Positions 1-11,214 of a stretch of 64,000 nt of DNA are shown piece by piece. This stretch comes from Gyrodactylus bullatarudis (lineage: Eukaryota > Platyhelminthes > Monogenea > Gyrodactylidea > Gyrodactylidae). The notes under the pieces were generated by a model, which was not told the origin of the DNA, searched no databases, and worked only from the letters and a program-made list of their open reading frames with translations. How positions within the stretch are numbered: the first letter of the stretch is position 1; every line of letters begins with the position of its first letter. The translations under genes and the position numbers were made by a program. The stretch is taken from NCBI GenBank assembly GCA_012064415.1, contig SSNU01000015.1:1-64000 (forward strand), in the 5' to 3' direction.

Positions 1-688
1 ATTCAATAAGAATATTCATAATAGATGAAAAAGAAATAGAATCAAATGCTTTTTTTAAATCTATATATACTACTAGGTTGAGCATGTCTTTTGATTTACA
101 TTCTTGTATGTGAGAGAAAAATGCGAGCAAGTTAGTTTCCGTTGATCGAGATTCGACAAATCCATGCTGGGTAGGGTCGATTTGACCAATATTAATATAT
201 TTTTTGAGGAGAAAAAGGATAATTGAATCAAGAATACATGTTAATTTAGGTAACATGGATATTGGGCCAAAGTCATTGACTGATAAAGGGAATTTAATTT
301 TAGGTAAAGGAATAATATTTACAAGTAACATGGCTTTAGGAATACAAAATTTTATAAAGATATTGTAGTAATAGAATGAATATAATAGGCATTTGAACTT
401 GTTGGAACAGCTTTTGATAGCTTTGATGGAAATGTTCATAAAGTCTTTGCTTTCTTGATGTTTTACACTATTAATGATATCTAGAAATTCTGTATATGTG
501 ATAAATTCATAAGCAAAATTATGATACATAGGGCTAATAAGTTGGAAAAATGTTCTTGGAGAATAGCATGATAAGAAAAAAGTATTCAGAGATTGAGGTT
601 CTATTAGGCTTGATGTGGGGTAAGTGTTTTTAAATTTGAAGTATTTATTCAGGATTCGATAACCTTTCTTTGGTGAATTTTTGATTTT
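1..688 (-). pseudogene. LINE (non-LTR) reverse transcriptase fragment, runs off the left edge
   Basis: An open frame of about 229 codons reads right to left with no stop from 688 to the window edge. It carries the RT fingers/palm signature of non-LTR retrotransposons: a segment like IIPLPKIKFP, then DFGPISMLPKLTCILDS (the usual DFRPIS-LP block), then QHGFVESRSTETNLL, and motif A as YIDLKKAFDS close to position 30. A stop lies just upstream at 689-691, so the 5' part of the ORF is missing. The catalytic YADD box would lie outside the window. The sequence is seen directly; assignment to a Jockey/CR1-like clade is inference. It could belong to the same family as the C-terminal fragments at 10 kb and 16 kb. 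Confidence 0.8.
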
Positions 689-1308
689 TTATTATAAATT
701 ATTAATTATAAATTGTCTCAAAATATTTTGTATATAAATATTTGATGCATTGCATAGACCATTAGTTATATAACGTGTAAATTTGTTAGGCCAAATGATT
801 ATAATCACTAATACTTTTTGTACACAGACTTGGGCCAATTGATAATAATACACCGAATAGAACTTTTTGTAAAAAAATACTCATACCCTTAGACTTCTTG
901 TAGTTAATCCAATATATTTTAAGATTTTCATTTAGAATTTAACCAAATCTTCTGATGGAACACAAGCAGAGACTGTAGTGCATAATATATCTTGATGAAT
1001 TTCTTACTTTTCCTCAAGCTTTCCTATTGAATTTATTTATTAACTTCTTACTTGTCATTTTCTCAATGAAAGTTTAGCCTATGAATTCTACTAACTCGAC
1101 TTTTTATTTTATTTATTTATACTACAGAATGGAAGTTGTAAAACAAGGAGTGTCAATGAATTTAATTTCTTTGTCATTCATTGGAGAGTAGTTATTTGTC
1201 CTTTTGATTTTCATTTCTTCATTTTTGGTCTTTAATCGAGATATAGTAAAGAAAAAATCCAAACATTATACAGCAGGCATTGACGCATTTCGTTCTTATT
1301 GAGACTCT
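689..1308. other. A/T-rich spacer, nothing recognised
   Basis: I see no open frame with a family signature and no clear repeat terminus here. It separates two LINE fragments on the same strand and may be eroded LINE sequence. Confidence 0.4.
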
Positions 1309-1560
1309 TCAGTCTAATAAGACCAAAGCACTTATCCAAAATAAAAATCTGAACATGGATCTACAATAACTGATGAGAAAACAAAAGATTATCTGGAAGT
1401 TTTTCCAAAACTTGGATAGATGTTTGATAGTATTTGGGCTGATATGGTTTTTCATTCTGATTGAGTATTGAGAATGCTTTGTATTAAGTTTAATTATGGC
1501 AGCAGTACGCACGAGCCAAAGAGGCGTGAGGCTCACTGGTCTGTAGAATGAAATTAACGA
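1309..1560 (-). pseudogene. LINE 3'-ORF C-terminal remnant
   Basis: The minus frame reads SFYRPVSLTPLWLVRTAAII near its start. This matches the block SGLDPLWLRRSAFIIKNF in the LINE copy at 10.3 kb, i.e. the conserved region after the RT thumb. It stays open to a stop at 1309. It is short and isolated, and therefore a degraded fragment. Assignment rests on the PLWL-R-A-II pattern and length only. Confidence 0.5.
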
Positions 1561-2440
1561 GAAATGAATTTTTTTGCGACGATTTCACGATGAATTTTCA
1601 TGAAAAATCATGTGGTCTAAAACCCCATTTTTCATTGTTTTGATAAGAAAAAAATTGGTATTCACTTTATTAGGAGTGCCCATTTTCAGTGTATAAAAAT
1701 AATAATTTTTCACCCTTGATCGAATTTAAATAATGCTTTCCAATGATATTTTTTCCTATTAGACATATTTTCAGAGAAGCGTAAAGAATAATTTTGAAAG
1801 AAAAATAGGAATAGAATTACACAAATAAGTCAAATATAGAACTGATAGAATAAGCAAAATGTTGTTAATGTAAACAATATTCAGTGAACATATAACTTGG
1901 CGGCATGACAACAAAAACTGAGTAAACTTTTAAAGATCATAAATTAATAAAGAGTATAGTGATCAAGACATTTCTAGTAATAAAATTTTATTTGTAACAA
2001 ATAAAACAGTTAATCAGCTAATAACTATTATATAATAGGGTATTACAGGATATTTTTTTTAAAAGAAGATTTTCATAGATTAAATTCAAAAATGATGATG
2101 TTCTAAAAAACAAACCATGAATCCCATTTTCCCAAAATTCTTTAAAACGCATTAAAATTTTCAAAAAAGAATGAGAATATGTAGCGGAGGAATTTTAAAT
2201 AACTGTCAGAATAATTCCCATCCGAAAAACCATAGAGATTGCTCAAAAACCTGAATTTGATCAATTATTGTAGTAAAATTCATTCAAAGTTCGTTAGCGC
2301 GTATTTAAAAATTGTAATTTACAAATAAGATTTTGTATATCAGAACAAAATTTAAAATGTTTAATTCATAAGCAAATTTAATTCGGATAAGCAAATAGCC
2401 GAAAAAAAGTTGTAAAATCAACTAACTAGGGAGTATTGTT
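1561..2440. other. A/T-rich intergenic stretch, nothing recognised
   Basis: No coding segment, RNA gene or clear repeat boundary is visible on either strand. Confidence 0.4.
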
Positions 2441-2459
2441 GATGATTGAAGGAATAAAG

Positions 2460-3690
2460 TTAAAACTTTTTAAACAAAAATTAATTTTTTTGAAAAAATC
2501 AACTCTCTATGAATTAGTATAGTATTGACGAAAGAAGAGCCAAGATCTTTGCTTATTCAAGGAGATTAATAAATGGGCGGTAAACGGAGTATTTTCTGAG
2601 GTTTAAATAAATAATAAGATGTATTTGCAAAATTGATGACTCGGACATTCTCATTCGCAGATATGGTTACAGTGGTTACAATTTTGGTTACTTTTTTGCA
2701 TTGGATTTGAGAAAGAATTTTAGTTACTCTTTTGAAATACAAATTTTTTTATAAATCTGTATTGCATTTATGGTCCCTTTTCCCTGCCTTGAAATTTAAT
2801 AATTGCAGTCATGGTTAGTCCTCCCTGTACTGAATAATATTGATTCAGTAATTGTGGTTAGAAATTTGTAAAATCTACTGTGAATTGACTAAATCACGCC
2901 TCGAGATAGCTCTACCCCTAGCAAGTTTTTGTCAACCTCTACTCCATTTTTGTCAACCAATCAGATTCGAGTATCAAAAAATGAATTTTTATGCTGATTT
3001 CTCAAGCCTTAACCCTACTTCAATATATATGTTTAATATCCAAATTTTCTCCTTTACATCATGGATTAAAAATTAATCTTCTACCTGCCCTAATAAGAAA
3101 CTTGAATTTTTGAATTTTCACGCGAATAATTTTGTATTTTTGAAAGCTGTTTTTCAGGACTTTTTCTAGGTACTGATCTGTATTTATTTGGTGAATTCAA
3201 TAAATTTTTAAAATTTACGTTTGTCTATCAAAAACTAAGCCACTAGTTCTAAGCAAGTAGTAATCCCTGTTTTTTGAATTCATGATATTTTGAATTGTTT
3301 CAAAAAATTAACTTGATTTAACCCTTTCGGTGTCGAGAGTATTTCACAATTTTTGTAAAAACCAAAATTTACCTATGAAGATACCAAGTTATTTGGCCAA
3401 AAATATTACCTATGCAAGTTCACATTGTGGGCTTCAATTTAAACTTTAATCGATCTAGAAACCTATCAAACTGGTAGAGTTATGGAGGTTCAAAACAATT
3501 GGAAAATGGACATCAGCACCGAAAGGGTTAAATTCCTCTGAATACAGATCAGTACCTAGAAATAGTCCTGAATAGAAATACTCAAGAAAATACTTGAACA
3601 GCTATCAAAAATAGATTTTACAGAGCAAACGAAAATGTGCGAGTGATCAATTTTGCAAATACCCCTAAATAAAATAATGTGATAGAAATA
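2460..3690. repeat. Composite foldback repeat with a piggyBac-type MITE inside
   Basis: Segments at about 2596-2650 and 3125-3187 recur in inverted orientation at about 3622-3690 and 3541-3612. For example the string AGGTACTGATCTGTATT on the left is matched by AATACAGATCAGTACCT on the right. The TTAA-flanked MITE at 3318-3531 sits between the arms. The part at 2490-2600 is also related to the element at 46.0-46.5 kb (shared GGTAAACG-AGTATTTTCTGAGG). No coding sequence is evident; this looks like a non-autonomous element hit by another. Confidence 0.6.
3318..3531. mobile_element. piggyBac-type MITE, copy 1
   Basis: TTAA occurs on both sides (3318-3321 and 3528-3531). The element begins CCCTTTCGGTGTCGAGAG and ends with the inverse, CAGCACCGAAAGGG. 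TTAA target duplication with CCC...GGG ends is the piggyBac hallmark. It is 206 bp long with no ORF. A sister copy lies at 59,606-59,780. Confidence 0.8.
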
Positions 3691-4940
3691 TATCACTGTG
3701 GGACTTTTCCTTTGACCAACAGGTTCCTTCTGATTGCTGGCTGGAAATCTTTTTGATTTATTCTTCTAAATATATATTCTTTCTGACAGGCAATCTCTTG
3801 CATATCCCCTCAAAAATGTTGTATTAAAATAGAAAATAATTTTCCCAATAATAATCCTTGGATTTCATTTTTTTCTGGAGAGTCTGTCTGGAAAGATTTC
3901 CTGTCTCTTGAATAGGATTAGTTTTTTACAAACGGACTCTCTCATTATACTCACACAGAGAGAAAAGCTGGTAGAAATTGGTGTACGGACTCAATTTATT
4001 CATTCTCTCCCTTATTAATCGGATTCAACTCAAATAAGTTGTTTTCAGTCATTCGAAACTTATCGTCTACCGCCTCTCAAAAGTCTATAGATTGATTAGA
4101 TTGCGTTCAATATATATAATTTGAATTGACAGAGTAAAAATACCTCACCTCTGATTGGTCCAGATCCAGATCCAGTGCATCAACCAATCAGAGGACAGCT
4201 TTCTTAAATTTTAAACTTCTATACAGAAGAATATTTTGATAATGTCCGAATATTAAATCTCCGTGATAATTGGACCAGTTTCATTATCCCATAGAGATTT
4301 TGATTTAAGAAATAGATTAAAGTCTGTAACACTTGTCTATTTAGTGTTTTGAATAGAAAAAAGATCAAGAGATCTTCTAAAGATCAAGGAGGGGCCTTTT
4401 TTTCTCTCTCTCTCTCTACCCCCCCCCTAATCTATCTTTTCATTTAATCTAGGGATTTTGATTATTTTCTTTTCCCTCTTTTGTGTCTCACATCTGTGCA
4501 ACTATTACTACTCGGCCAATATGAATGAAAGTCTTGTGATTGGGCACTCCTATTTGAGATCTGAGGATTCATTGTTAAAAGTTTTGGAGACCTTGACATT
4601 AATCAAAGGTTTCTATTGAGAGAAATCAAAAGATTATCAGAATTTTTGTGTGAATTGATGAAAGACATGTTCCATGACCATACTGTAGGGAAACATTACA
4701 AAATCTGAAATCAACGTTAGAATATGAATTCAACACTTATTTTTTAGTCAAAATAAGCTAATTTTGCTAAAGTATTACGAAAATCCAAACCCGCAAACAA
4801 TGTTAGTTTAAAAGGCATCTTAGCAAAGTGAGGAAAAGATTTTATGAGTCTGTTAAAAGCTTAAAGTAAGTAAAGATTTTATAAAATTTGGCTTTTATTT
4901 TCTGCAAATTCATGGCATAAAAGTTCTAATTTAGAAAAAA
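3691..4940. other. Intergenic stretch with CCAAT palindrome and a TC/C tract
   Basis: No confident exon is seen. It contains the 12-bp inverted repeat at 4148-4194 and a pyrimidine tract near 4406-4430: a TC run followed by a C run. A short frame beginning MNESLVIGHSYLRSEDS at 4521 is open for 33 codons. It could be an upstream exon of the gene at 5.1 kb, but nothing in it supports that. Confidence 0.4.
4148..4194. promoter_or_regulatory. Inverted pair of CCAAT boxes
   Basis: CCTCTGATTGGT (4148-4159) and ACCAATCAGAGG (4183-4194) form a perfect 12-bp inverted repeat around a 23-nt spacer. Each arm holds a CCAAT/ATTGG core in the NF-Y-like context of a promoter. The same TCTGATTGG string lies upstream of the Sp gene (9161-9169). 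A promoter role is inference; it could also be a small MITE end. Confidence 0.4.
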
Positions 4941-5119
4941 GAATGGGTATTGATTATGTTTGTTCTCAAATTTCAATACAACCTCCTTACTTCTTTAAAT
5001 GCGATACAATAACAATTTTATCTGGGCAAAATACATTTTATTCTGAGGAAAACCGTATAAACCAAGCTAAGAATTATTTTGATCTGAAATTATTATTTCC
5101 TTTTGAAATTTATCCACAG

Positions 5120-5356
5120 ATTCTTCCGATAATCAGTTTGGACGAAGATCCGGATGCTCTGTCAGCTGAGGAATTGTCACGTCGTAGAGAATTCGAAAAG
5201 CTTCGCAAATCAAAGGCTAAGGAGGGCGCCGATTCCCTCAATCTCAAGGCAGTCCTGGGCAATAAGATTGAGTTTGGTGACGAAGAAGAGGAAATGCCCT
5301 CTGGCAGTGTTCAAGCGATCCGCGTTGAAATTCAAGAGGAAAAGACAGAAAAATGA
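5120..5356 (+). CDS. Last exon of a PPP1R2 (protein phosphatase inhibitor-2)-like gene
   Basis: A GC-richer open segment follows an acceptor-like sequence (TTTATCCACAG ending at 5119) and runs to a TGA at 5354-5356. The protein reads SLDEDPDALSAEELSRRREF, then EKLRKSKAKEGADSLNLKA, an acidic run GDEEEEM, and a Glu/Lys tail. This pattern (LS-EE--RR-EFE--RK----EG--LNLK followed by an acidic stretch) resembles the C-terminal half of inhibitor-2, which in animals binds PP1 catalytic subunit. The reading frame is open upstream to 4943, but the upstream part is low-complexity and probably intron. The N-terminal exons, including any KGILK motif, were not found. The family call is therefore tentative; it may be another acidic regulatory protein. 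Confidence 0.4.
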   Translation: MLPIISLDEDPDALSAEELSRRREFEKLRKSKAKEGADSLNLKAVLGNKIEFGDEEEEMPSGSVQAIRVEIQEEKTEK

Positions 5357-6153
5357 GCAGTCGGGATATTTCAACAGTATTACTGTATTGTGTTTAATGA
5401 GAATCATGTACGGATTCTCCTCTAATATTGTATAAGCGAAAAAGTGATACATTTCAAGTTTTACCATGAAATTTAATTACTTTAGAGAAAAAGATTTGAA
5501 AAAAATATTTCTATTCTTTTTACATTTTATTAGCTTCCGATCAAATTCATAATTTATTAAATCACATAACTACTAACAAGTAAAATCAGTGACTCGTTTT
5601 AAATATTCCATCATTATCCAAATCGTTCTTAAAAACGCGAAACCCAAAGGAAATCTGTACCTGATAGAATATCAGTCAACTTAAGTAGCAAGAAAAATAC
5701 TCAAAGATATAAATTTCAATCCGCTGTTATAAATTTATCATACCATAAGATCTGTTTATATTCTATCAAAGATGTTCTATGATAATGTAATCAATGAATC
5801 AATGACAATGATAGATTGGTCACATGAACGAGTTAATATCTCGAGTGAAGAATAAGAAAATTATCAGGTGAATCAAATTTTTATTTAAAAAATATAATAA
5901 CAATAACCCTGGTGAGATGATAAAAAATGTGACATTTAGGCCGTAAATGTAGGATGATTGAAAGAGCTCAAGACACACATTGAATCGAAATGCAATACTG
6001 GAATTTTTTAACATAAAAGTTTTCAAAAGTATTGAGATATGCATTAAATTTTCATGAGTGCTTTTATACTATGAATTTTATAGTCAAGATTTTCAGATAA
6101 AATATAATTATGTAAACACAATTATTGGAAATTGTAATTGATACTGAAGACTA
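5357..6153. other. Intergenic spacer, nothing recognised
   Basis: A/T-rich sequence between two convergent genes. It presumably holds both 3' untranslated regions; no ORF with a family signature is visible. Confidence 0.4.
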
Positions 6154-6397
6154 TCATAGTTTAAGATCATTCGAAGTGACCACATCATTTATATTCTTCT
6201 CTAGATCATTGATTCGTTCGGATAAACCATCTATTTTGGTCAAGATTTGTTCACTTGAGAGCTGAAATTGATCAACCATAGTTTCAAGCATTTTTTGTAT
6301 CTAAAAGTTGAATAGAAAGAGTATTTACATTGTTAGTCAGGACCTGGAGATCTTCGGATTGAGTGTTAATGTTTTCTTCGCCCTTTTCGGAGGTCAT
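6154..6397 (-). CDS. HSBP1: Heat shock factor-binding protein 1
   Basis: Two exons, 6397-6329 and 6300-6154, are separated by a 28-nt GT-AG intron (6328-6301, phase 0). The 71-residue product begins MTSEKGEENINTQSEDLQVL. Its core, DQFQLSSEQILTKIDGLSER followed by INDLEKNINDVV, matches the HSBP1 heptad coiled coil. Residue for residue this follows the family pattern ([25 protein letters not shown]). HSBP1 proteins form small coiled-coil oligomers that bind trimeric HSF1 and dampen its activity. Length fits the family (about 75 residues). A pyrimidine-rich stretch ending in CAG lies 26 nt before the ATG. It could be a 5' UTR intron or a spliced-leader acceptor. Confidence 0.9.
6301..6328 (-). 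other. HSBP1: 28-nt spliceosomal intron of HSBP1
   Basis: Minus-strand GTAAATACTC...CTTTTAG. Removing it joins LTNN to IQKMLETM in frame and restores the continuous heptad pattern. Confidence 0.85.
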
Positions 6398-7011
6398 TGA
6401 GTTTGTATTACTGTCAAATGCTGAGAATAATTAAACAAAATTTGTCAAATTTAGATATTTAACTTTGAAATGTCAATTCCGAATAATATTATGCAAAAAT
6501 ATTTGAGATTAAAATATTATTATGAATATATTAGTAATAAAACGTTTTGAATAAATATCCTTCATCTCAAATCAAGATTCTAAAACGATATCAAAGGTTC
6601 TTACAAAATTTTAAAATTTTAATTCTAATTAATAATACGCTCGGCCTATAACTTAAATAAAAATAATAATCCGATTAAATTATTAAATTTGGAAATTATT
6701 CTTAAATGTTTATATACTATATACTCGTATATACTAACGAGTATAATGTAAATTCATTTCTTTATTTTCGTACTCATTTTTGTTTAATTCTTTCTAACAA
6801 GTGATTCATATAGTTATGCGAATATTTCTGAGAATCTACTTAATTTCAAAATTTGAAAAAAAAAAATTTTAAGATTTAATGACGTATTAATTTTAAAATG
6901 ATACAAGTTAAAAATTCATTCAAAGAATTATTACATTATATTATTCATTATACAACTCATGAAAAAAAATAGTTAAAAACAAATGTTGAGATTTGTGGGT
7001 TTTTTTTCAGT
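6398..7011. other. A/T-rich spacer upstream of HSBP1
   Basis: Very low-complexity A/T sequence. A small near-palindrome around 6719-6750 (CTCGTATATACTAACGAG) is the only structure noted. Confidence 0.35.
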
Positions 7012-7290
7012 TTGCATTTATCTCGATTTTGTCTTATTATTGTAACCCGTTTAAAATTACATTTGAATCTATTAAAAATAAAAATCTTTCACAGACTTGC
7101 TGTTAGTCTTCTTCAAAGTATTCAAACTAATAAAATAAAGGAAAAAGAAATCATTGTGTCCATGCATAACGTCACTCAAATTGATTTCTTAATGGTTGAT
7201 TTAATTATAGGATTCGATTCTTCTTCGTTTTTTTATATACGGGGTAAAATTCCATTTCCAAACCGTACGTTATCACTTTTCACAATGTGA
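7012..7290 (+). CDS. Unrecognised short ORF, possibly an exon
   Basis: An open frame of 92 codons reads ...KEKEIIVSMHNVTQIDFLMV then DLIIGFDSSSFFYIRGK. The segment SSFFYIRG-(K/I) faintly recalls the Sm2 strand of Sm/LSm proteins (V-IRG-). A GT donor at 7243 and an acceptor at 7308 would join it to a further 26 codons, but the Sm1 motif is not evident. I therefore treat it as an unassigned ORF. It is A/T-rich, has no obvious promoter, and may be non-coding. Confidence 0.2.
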   Translation: MHLSRFCLIIVTRLKLHLNLLKIKIFHRLAVSLLQSIQTNKIKEKEIIVSMHNVTQIDFLMVDLIIGFDSSSFFYIRGKIPFPNRTLSLFTM

Positions 7291-7641
7291 CCTTAACAAC
7301 AATAATTATTAGATAATTGTTCCTAGTCAGCCTGTCCTATGCAAGAGAGAAGTCAAGGTGGCAATCACTTTCCAGATGATCAATTAGCCAGATTTTTTTC
7401 TAACCTTTCTCAATGAGAAATGTCAAGATTTGTAAAAAAAATAATTCATTCAGACTTATTAGAACCAATTAGAAGAGTGGATTTTTTTCTTGAACATTTT
7501 TAAATAAGCATTTATTTGATAATTTATTAGGAAGAATACATTGAAATAAAGATTATAATACAATATAATTGGTAAATTGTTCTAAATCTGCATTTTAATT
7601 CTGTACAAAAATAGGTGTAGAATATTAATATATAAAAAGTC

Positions 7642-9035
7642 TTAGCTATTCGAGGTTTTTCCAGTGTGTGTGAGATAGTGCTTATTTAATTCATCAGACC
7701 TTGAGAATCTCTTACCACACAAGAGCCATGAACAGACAAATGGCTTCTCTCCAGAATGCCATCTTAGATGGGCCTTCAAATGACTGGTCTTTGCATAGGT
7801 CTTCCCACAGCCAGGAACATGACAGCAGTGCTGCATTCCAACCTTAAAAGTGGCGGCAATTTTGACGTCAAGGCCAGACAATCTTTCGTATTCCTTACAA
7901 TTGGGGCATTCACAAACCGACCGTGTTGATGAGGGTGTGTATGATTTGACCTTTCCGGCTGCATTGGATTTGTTTGTTTTTGGGACCTTGGTTGGCTTAT
8001 TTCTTACTGGAGAGGTTCTAATCCTCTTTCCCGGCGGAGTTGAAACAGGTTCTGAGTAGGCAATTTCACTTTTCTGACTAATGGAGAATAAGAGGTTTCT
8101 ATAAACTTGACCGTTTTCGCTTTCCTGATTGACAGAACATGCTGATTGTGACGGCTGTTGATCTAGTCCAAACTCATTGCTGGTATACAACGGCAAAATG
8201 GGGAAATTTGGCATTTGGCTAGGATACGAACTGGACTGCTGGGAATATAGACTGGTGGTATTATTTAGGCCGGCTTGGCCAAAGTATTGATTTGATTTAT
8301 GACTGAATGCAAAAGCGTAAACAGCGGCTGCCCTTTTAGCGTCTTCGGTATCATCAAAGTAGAAGGAATTCTGACCAAAGCAAAATGGGTTAATTTCGGA
8401 GTAGGCCTGAGTAGAGGAAGCCAACAACTGACCGTTGTTGTCGTAATTTGAAGAGGTGTCAGGAGTAAAGTTGAACGTGGACGAAGAGTTTGTTGAGCTT
8501 CCATGGGAATTCAATTGGTTAACATCTCCAGAATCGTGATAACTTCCGTTAGACTGAGCAAACTGATTGATTGAAGACTGATTCTGAAGGCTAAAGGCCT
8601 GTGAATAGTTGACCTGCTTCTCTGAGGTTGGTGTGGTATTCTGAGCTGGATAGCATTGAGAGTAATAGGTCCTCTCCTGGCTCAAATCATACGGTGAAGT
8701 GGGTATTGATAAATCCTGATTGAAATTTAATAAAGTCCCATGAGAGGATGAAGCAAACTCGCTAGAGGAGCCACCAGACTCTGGAAAAATACTGTTCACT
8801 GTGGAAAATTTGGGAGTGGAAAAATTCAAGTTATCCTGATTAACTGAGCACTTTGGTGGGGTTGTAAGGGGCTCATCTTTCTTTATTTGTTGTTGTTGTT
8901 GTTGCTGTTTCAGGCATATTGGAGAATTGGATTCCTATTAGAAAAATATGGATTAGAAAAATAATAACGAAATGATTAAATGATATCAAAAGGTGATTCA
9001 TTGAGATGGAAAAGGCAACTTACATATGACAACAT
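7642..9035 (-). CDS. Sp/KLF-family zinc-finger transcription factor (two-finger form)
   Basis: Exon 1 (9035-9024) encodes MLSY. An 89-nt GT-AG intron (9023-8935) follows, then one long exon (8934-7642), giving 434 residues. The N-terminal two thirds are rich in Ser, Gln, Asn and Tyr (with a Q7 tract near residue 14) and look like a transactivation region. Then comes a Buttonhead box, [16 protein letters not shown], and C2H2 finger 1 ([20 protein letters not shown]). Finger 2 follows ([19 protein letters not shown]). Sp proteins bind GC/GT boxes with three fingers. Here the frame ends [13 protein letters not shown] directly after the second linker and finger 3 is absent, with no GT donor in between. 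Expression and function are not shown by sequence. Confidence 0.9.
8935..9023 (-). other. 89-nt first intron of the Sp-type gene
   Basis: Donor GTAAGTTGCC after the MLSY codons and acceptor TTTTTCTAATAG before [10 protein letters not shown]. It is longer than the 26-34 nt introns of neighbouring genes. The in-frame ATG upstream of it is the best start, because the downstream exon has no Met before the Buttonhead region's upstream arm. Confidence 0.7.
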
Positions 9036-9104
9036 GTTGATTACTACAAAGTTTATTAATGAGAGTAGTGTATATTTTCTTAATGAATCTTGATCACTCC
9101 TCTG

Positions 9105-9169
9105 AATTTATAGTATCTCTCATGCATGGATGAATTTGATTGGAGGAAAAATATCTCAACTCTGATTGG
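9105..9169 (-). promoter_or_regulatory. TATA and CCAAT boxes of the Sp-type gene
   Basis: On the minus strand a TATAAATT sequence (9112-9105) lies about 70 bp before the ATG. Two CCAAT boxes follow upstream (9143-9139, and 9169-9165 within ACCAATCAGAG). Spacing is that of a conventional RNA polymerase II core promoter. The role is inferred from position. Confidence 0.5.
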
Positions 9170-9960
9170 TCGATTTGCTTGAATAGACGTGCGCTACTCC
9201 ACTCCTACTCACTCCCATCTCCCACCAGTGAATCAAATGATGAGGATAGTAAATAGTTTGCCATATGGTGGATAAAAATAAAAAAATGTAAATTCTCTAC
9301 ATTCTACAGAAAATTTTTGAGGACGCTTTGATTTTTTTTATCTCTCGTGTAAATCTCATAAAAATGAGAAGCCAGCAGGTGACATTTCCCATTCCTCTCA
9401 CTCACTCTTGGAAGCAATTTTATTTTAGTTTCACTTTTTAAAGGATAATTTTTAAGAATCGATTAAAGAACGGAACTATTCTCGACCAACGGTCCCCCTA
9501 CATTAAGACACGTGTCATACTCGCTAGTATTGAGGTGTGGTATGGTAGAGAATTGGCTAACACCCTGGACGTTGGCCATTATTATTTTTCTATTTAGGAT
9601 AAGAATAATGGGAATCTCTAATTCTAAAATGATTAATGCGTAATTCATCACCTTTGAAGTGATTGAATCTTCCAAAGAAGTATTTTCAAGGGAGATGGAG
9701 GTAGGTTTTATTCAGTTCCAAGGGTCATTTCATCTGACAGTATTCAGAACTATTCAAAAGTCTAATGAAATTTGATATCATTTGATAAAATGTTTTGACC
9801 CAACCCATTGCTGGAGTAGTCTTTTTACGACTGTTAATTCTTGAGAGATGGTTTTTTGTAGAACTCTATTCAAATGTATTTAAAAAATTTGTTCAGGCCT
9901 TCTTAAAAGGATAACTATGTAGGAAAACCATCATATTCATTTCATTTTCTTCTCAAATAT
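9170..9960. other. Upstream region of the Sp-type gene, no gene recognised
   Basis: Starts with a pyrimidine-rich block (about 9190-9230). No exon or repeat terminus is convincing. Confidence 0.35.
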
Positions 9961-9964
9961 TAAA

Positions 9965-10976
9965 ATTTTTTTTAAAATTGCAACATTATATTATGTAAAA
10001 TTGATATAAATAACATAAATATGTACAGAGAAATCATAGATGTTCAAAATATATTTTTTTAAATCATAAAATTCATAAGCAAGACGAGACATCCTGGGTT
10101 TCTGCGGTAGGCACATCCTCTTAAGGTCCTTCAGCAGAATTAGTCTCTAATACACACTGAATAGAAATTGATTGCAAAGTGTGTTACGACAACAAGCCAG
10201 GTGCTAAATCAATTCAAACTTTTATCTCACAGTCAGAGGTTTAACTTTATTGAATGTAAAAGGTCTCAAAAAGGGGACTTATTCAGTCAAATGTAAATTA
10301 GAGTAAAGAAGAGACAAAGAGTAATCAAGTTTAGTTCTTAAATAAGAGATTTTTGATTTTAGATCATAAAGGTTATCACAATCCGAGAGCGTAAATTTAG
10401 AGTCTAAACATCTAAATTGATTGAGGAGAAAATGGTACGAGTATGCTGTGTAACGGAGGGAATAACATTTAGGGATTGGTTCGGAGAAAGAGGCGAAATT
10501 TTTAATAATGAAAGCTGATCTTCTCAACCATAAGGGATCAAGTCCAGAGATAGAGATTTGTGAATTATAAGAATCAATATTAGGAAAACAGGAATGAAGA
10601 AATCTGTATTGGATCCTTTCAATGGTAAACGAATTAGAGTTATTGATATGGCGAAGGAGAGGGGAAAGGTAATCCAAATGAGGAAGAACGAATGTTTTTT
10701 AACCCGAGATTTTCAGACCAGTGGAAGAAGAGAATCTATTAATTACATAGATTAGGGAGTTAATCAGACCAATTTTAGACAAAGGAGAAATTTTTAAGGA
10801 AGCATCCAATTCAAAACCTAGATCAATAGTAGTGTTGACGAACTCACCAGGAAGGTGAAGGTTAGAGAGAAAGGTATCAGGGAGACCATTGGGCAAAAGG
10901 AGTTTACACTTAGATCTATTGATTTCCAGGCCCATTATCCATAGAAATTGAGTTTTCCTTAAAGGATCTTCACTAA
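9965..10976 (-). mobile_element. LINE copy A: RT C-terminal part and 3' UTR
   Basis: The minus frame starts around LRKTQFLWIMGLEINRSKCK (the GLxIN--K block after the YADD box) and continues to NRFSSSTGLKISG. An in-frame TAA (10,698-10,696) follows, then the frame resumes with FVLPHLDYLSPLLRHINN and FTIERIQYRFLHSCF, SGLDPLWLRRSAFIIKNF and a C-terminus ...LYSNLHLTE at 10,279. A 3' UTR of about 300 bp ends in GTTGCAATTTTAAAA. One stop breaks an otherwise open frame, so the copy is recent but dead. It shares almost identical sequence with copy B at 15.5-16.4 kb. Confidence 0.8.
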
Positions 10977-11214
10977 AATTCCAGAATGATTATTGTAAAA
11001 ATTTCTGAGATTTACATGCCAGTTACAATCTACAAATTGATTCAATTGTCACATATGCGATTTTTTAACTATCAATCATCCAGTTATGTTTTTATTTTTC
11101 AAGAGAACTAGATTATCATATTTATTTTTTAAATTTTCCCCTGTACATATTAATTACTCTTTTTAAATACAGATTATATTTCTAACAAAAAAAAAAATTG
11201 TGATAACCTTTTTG

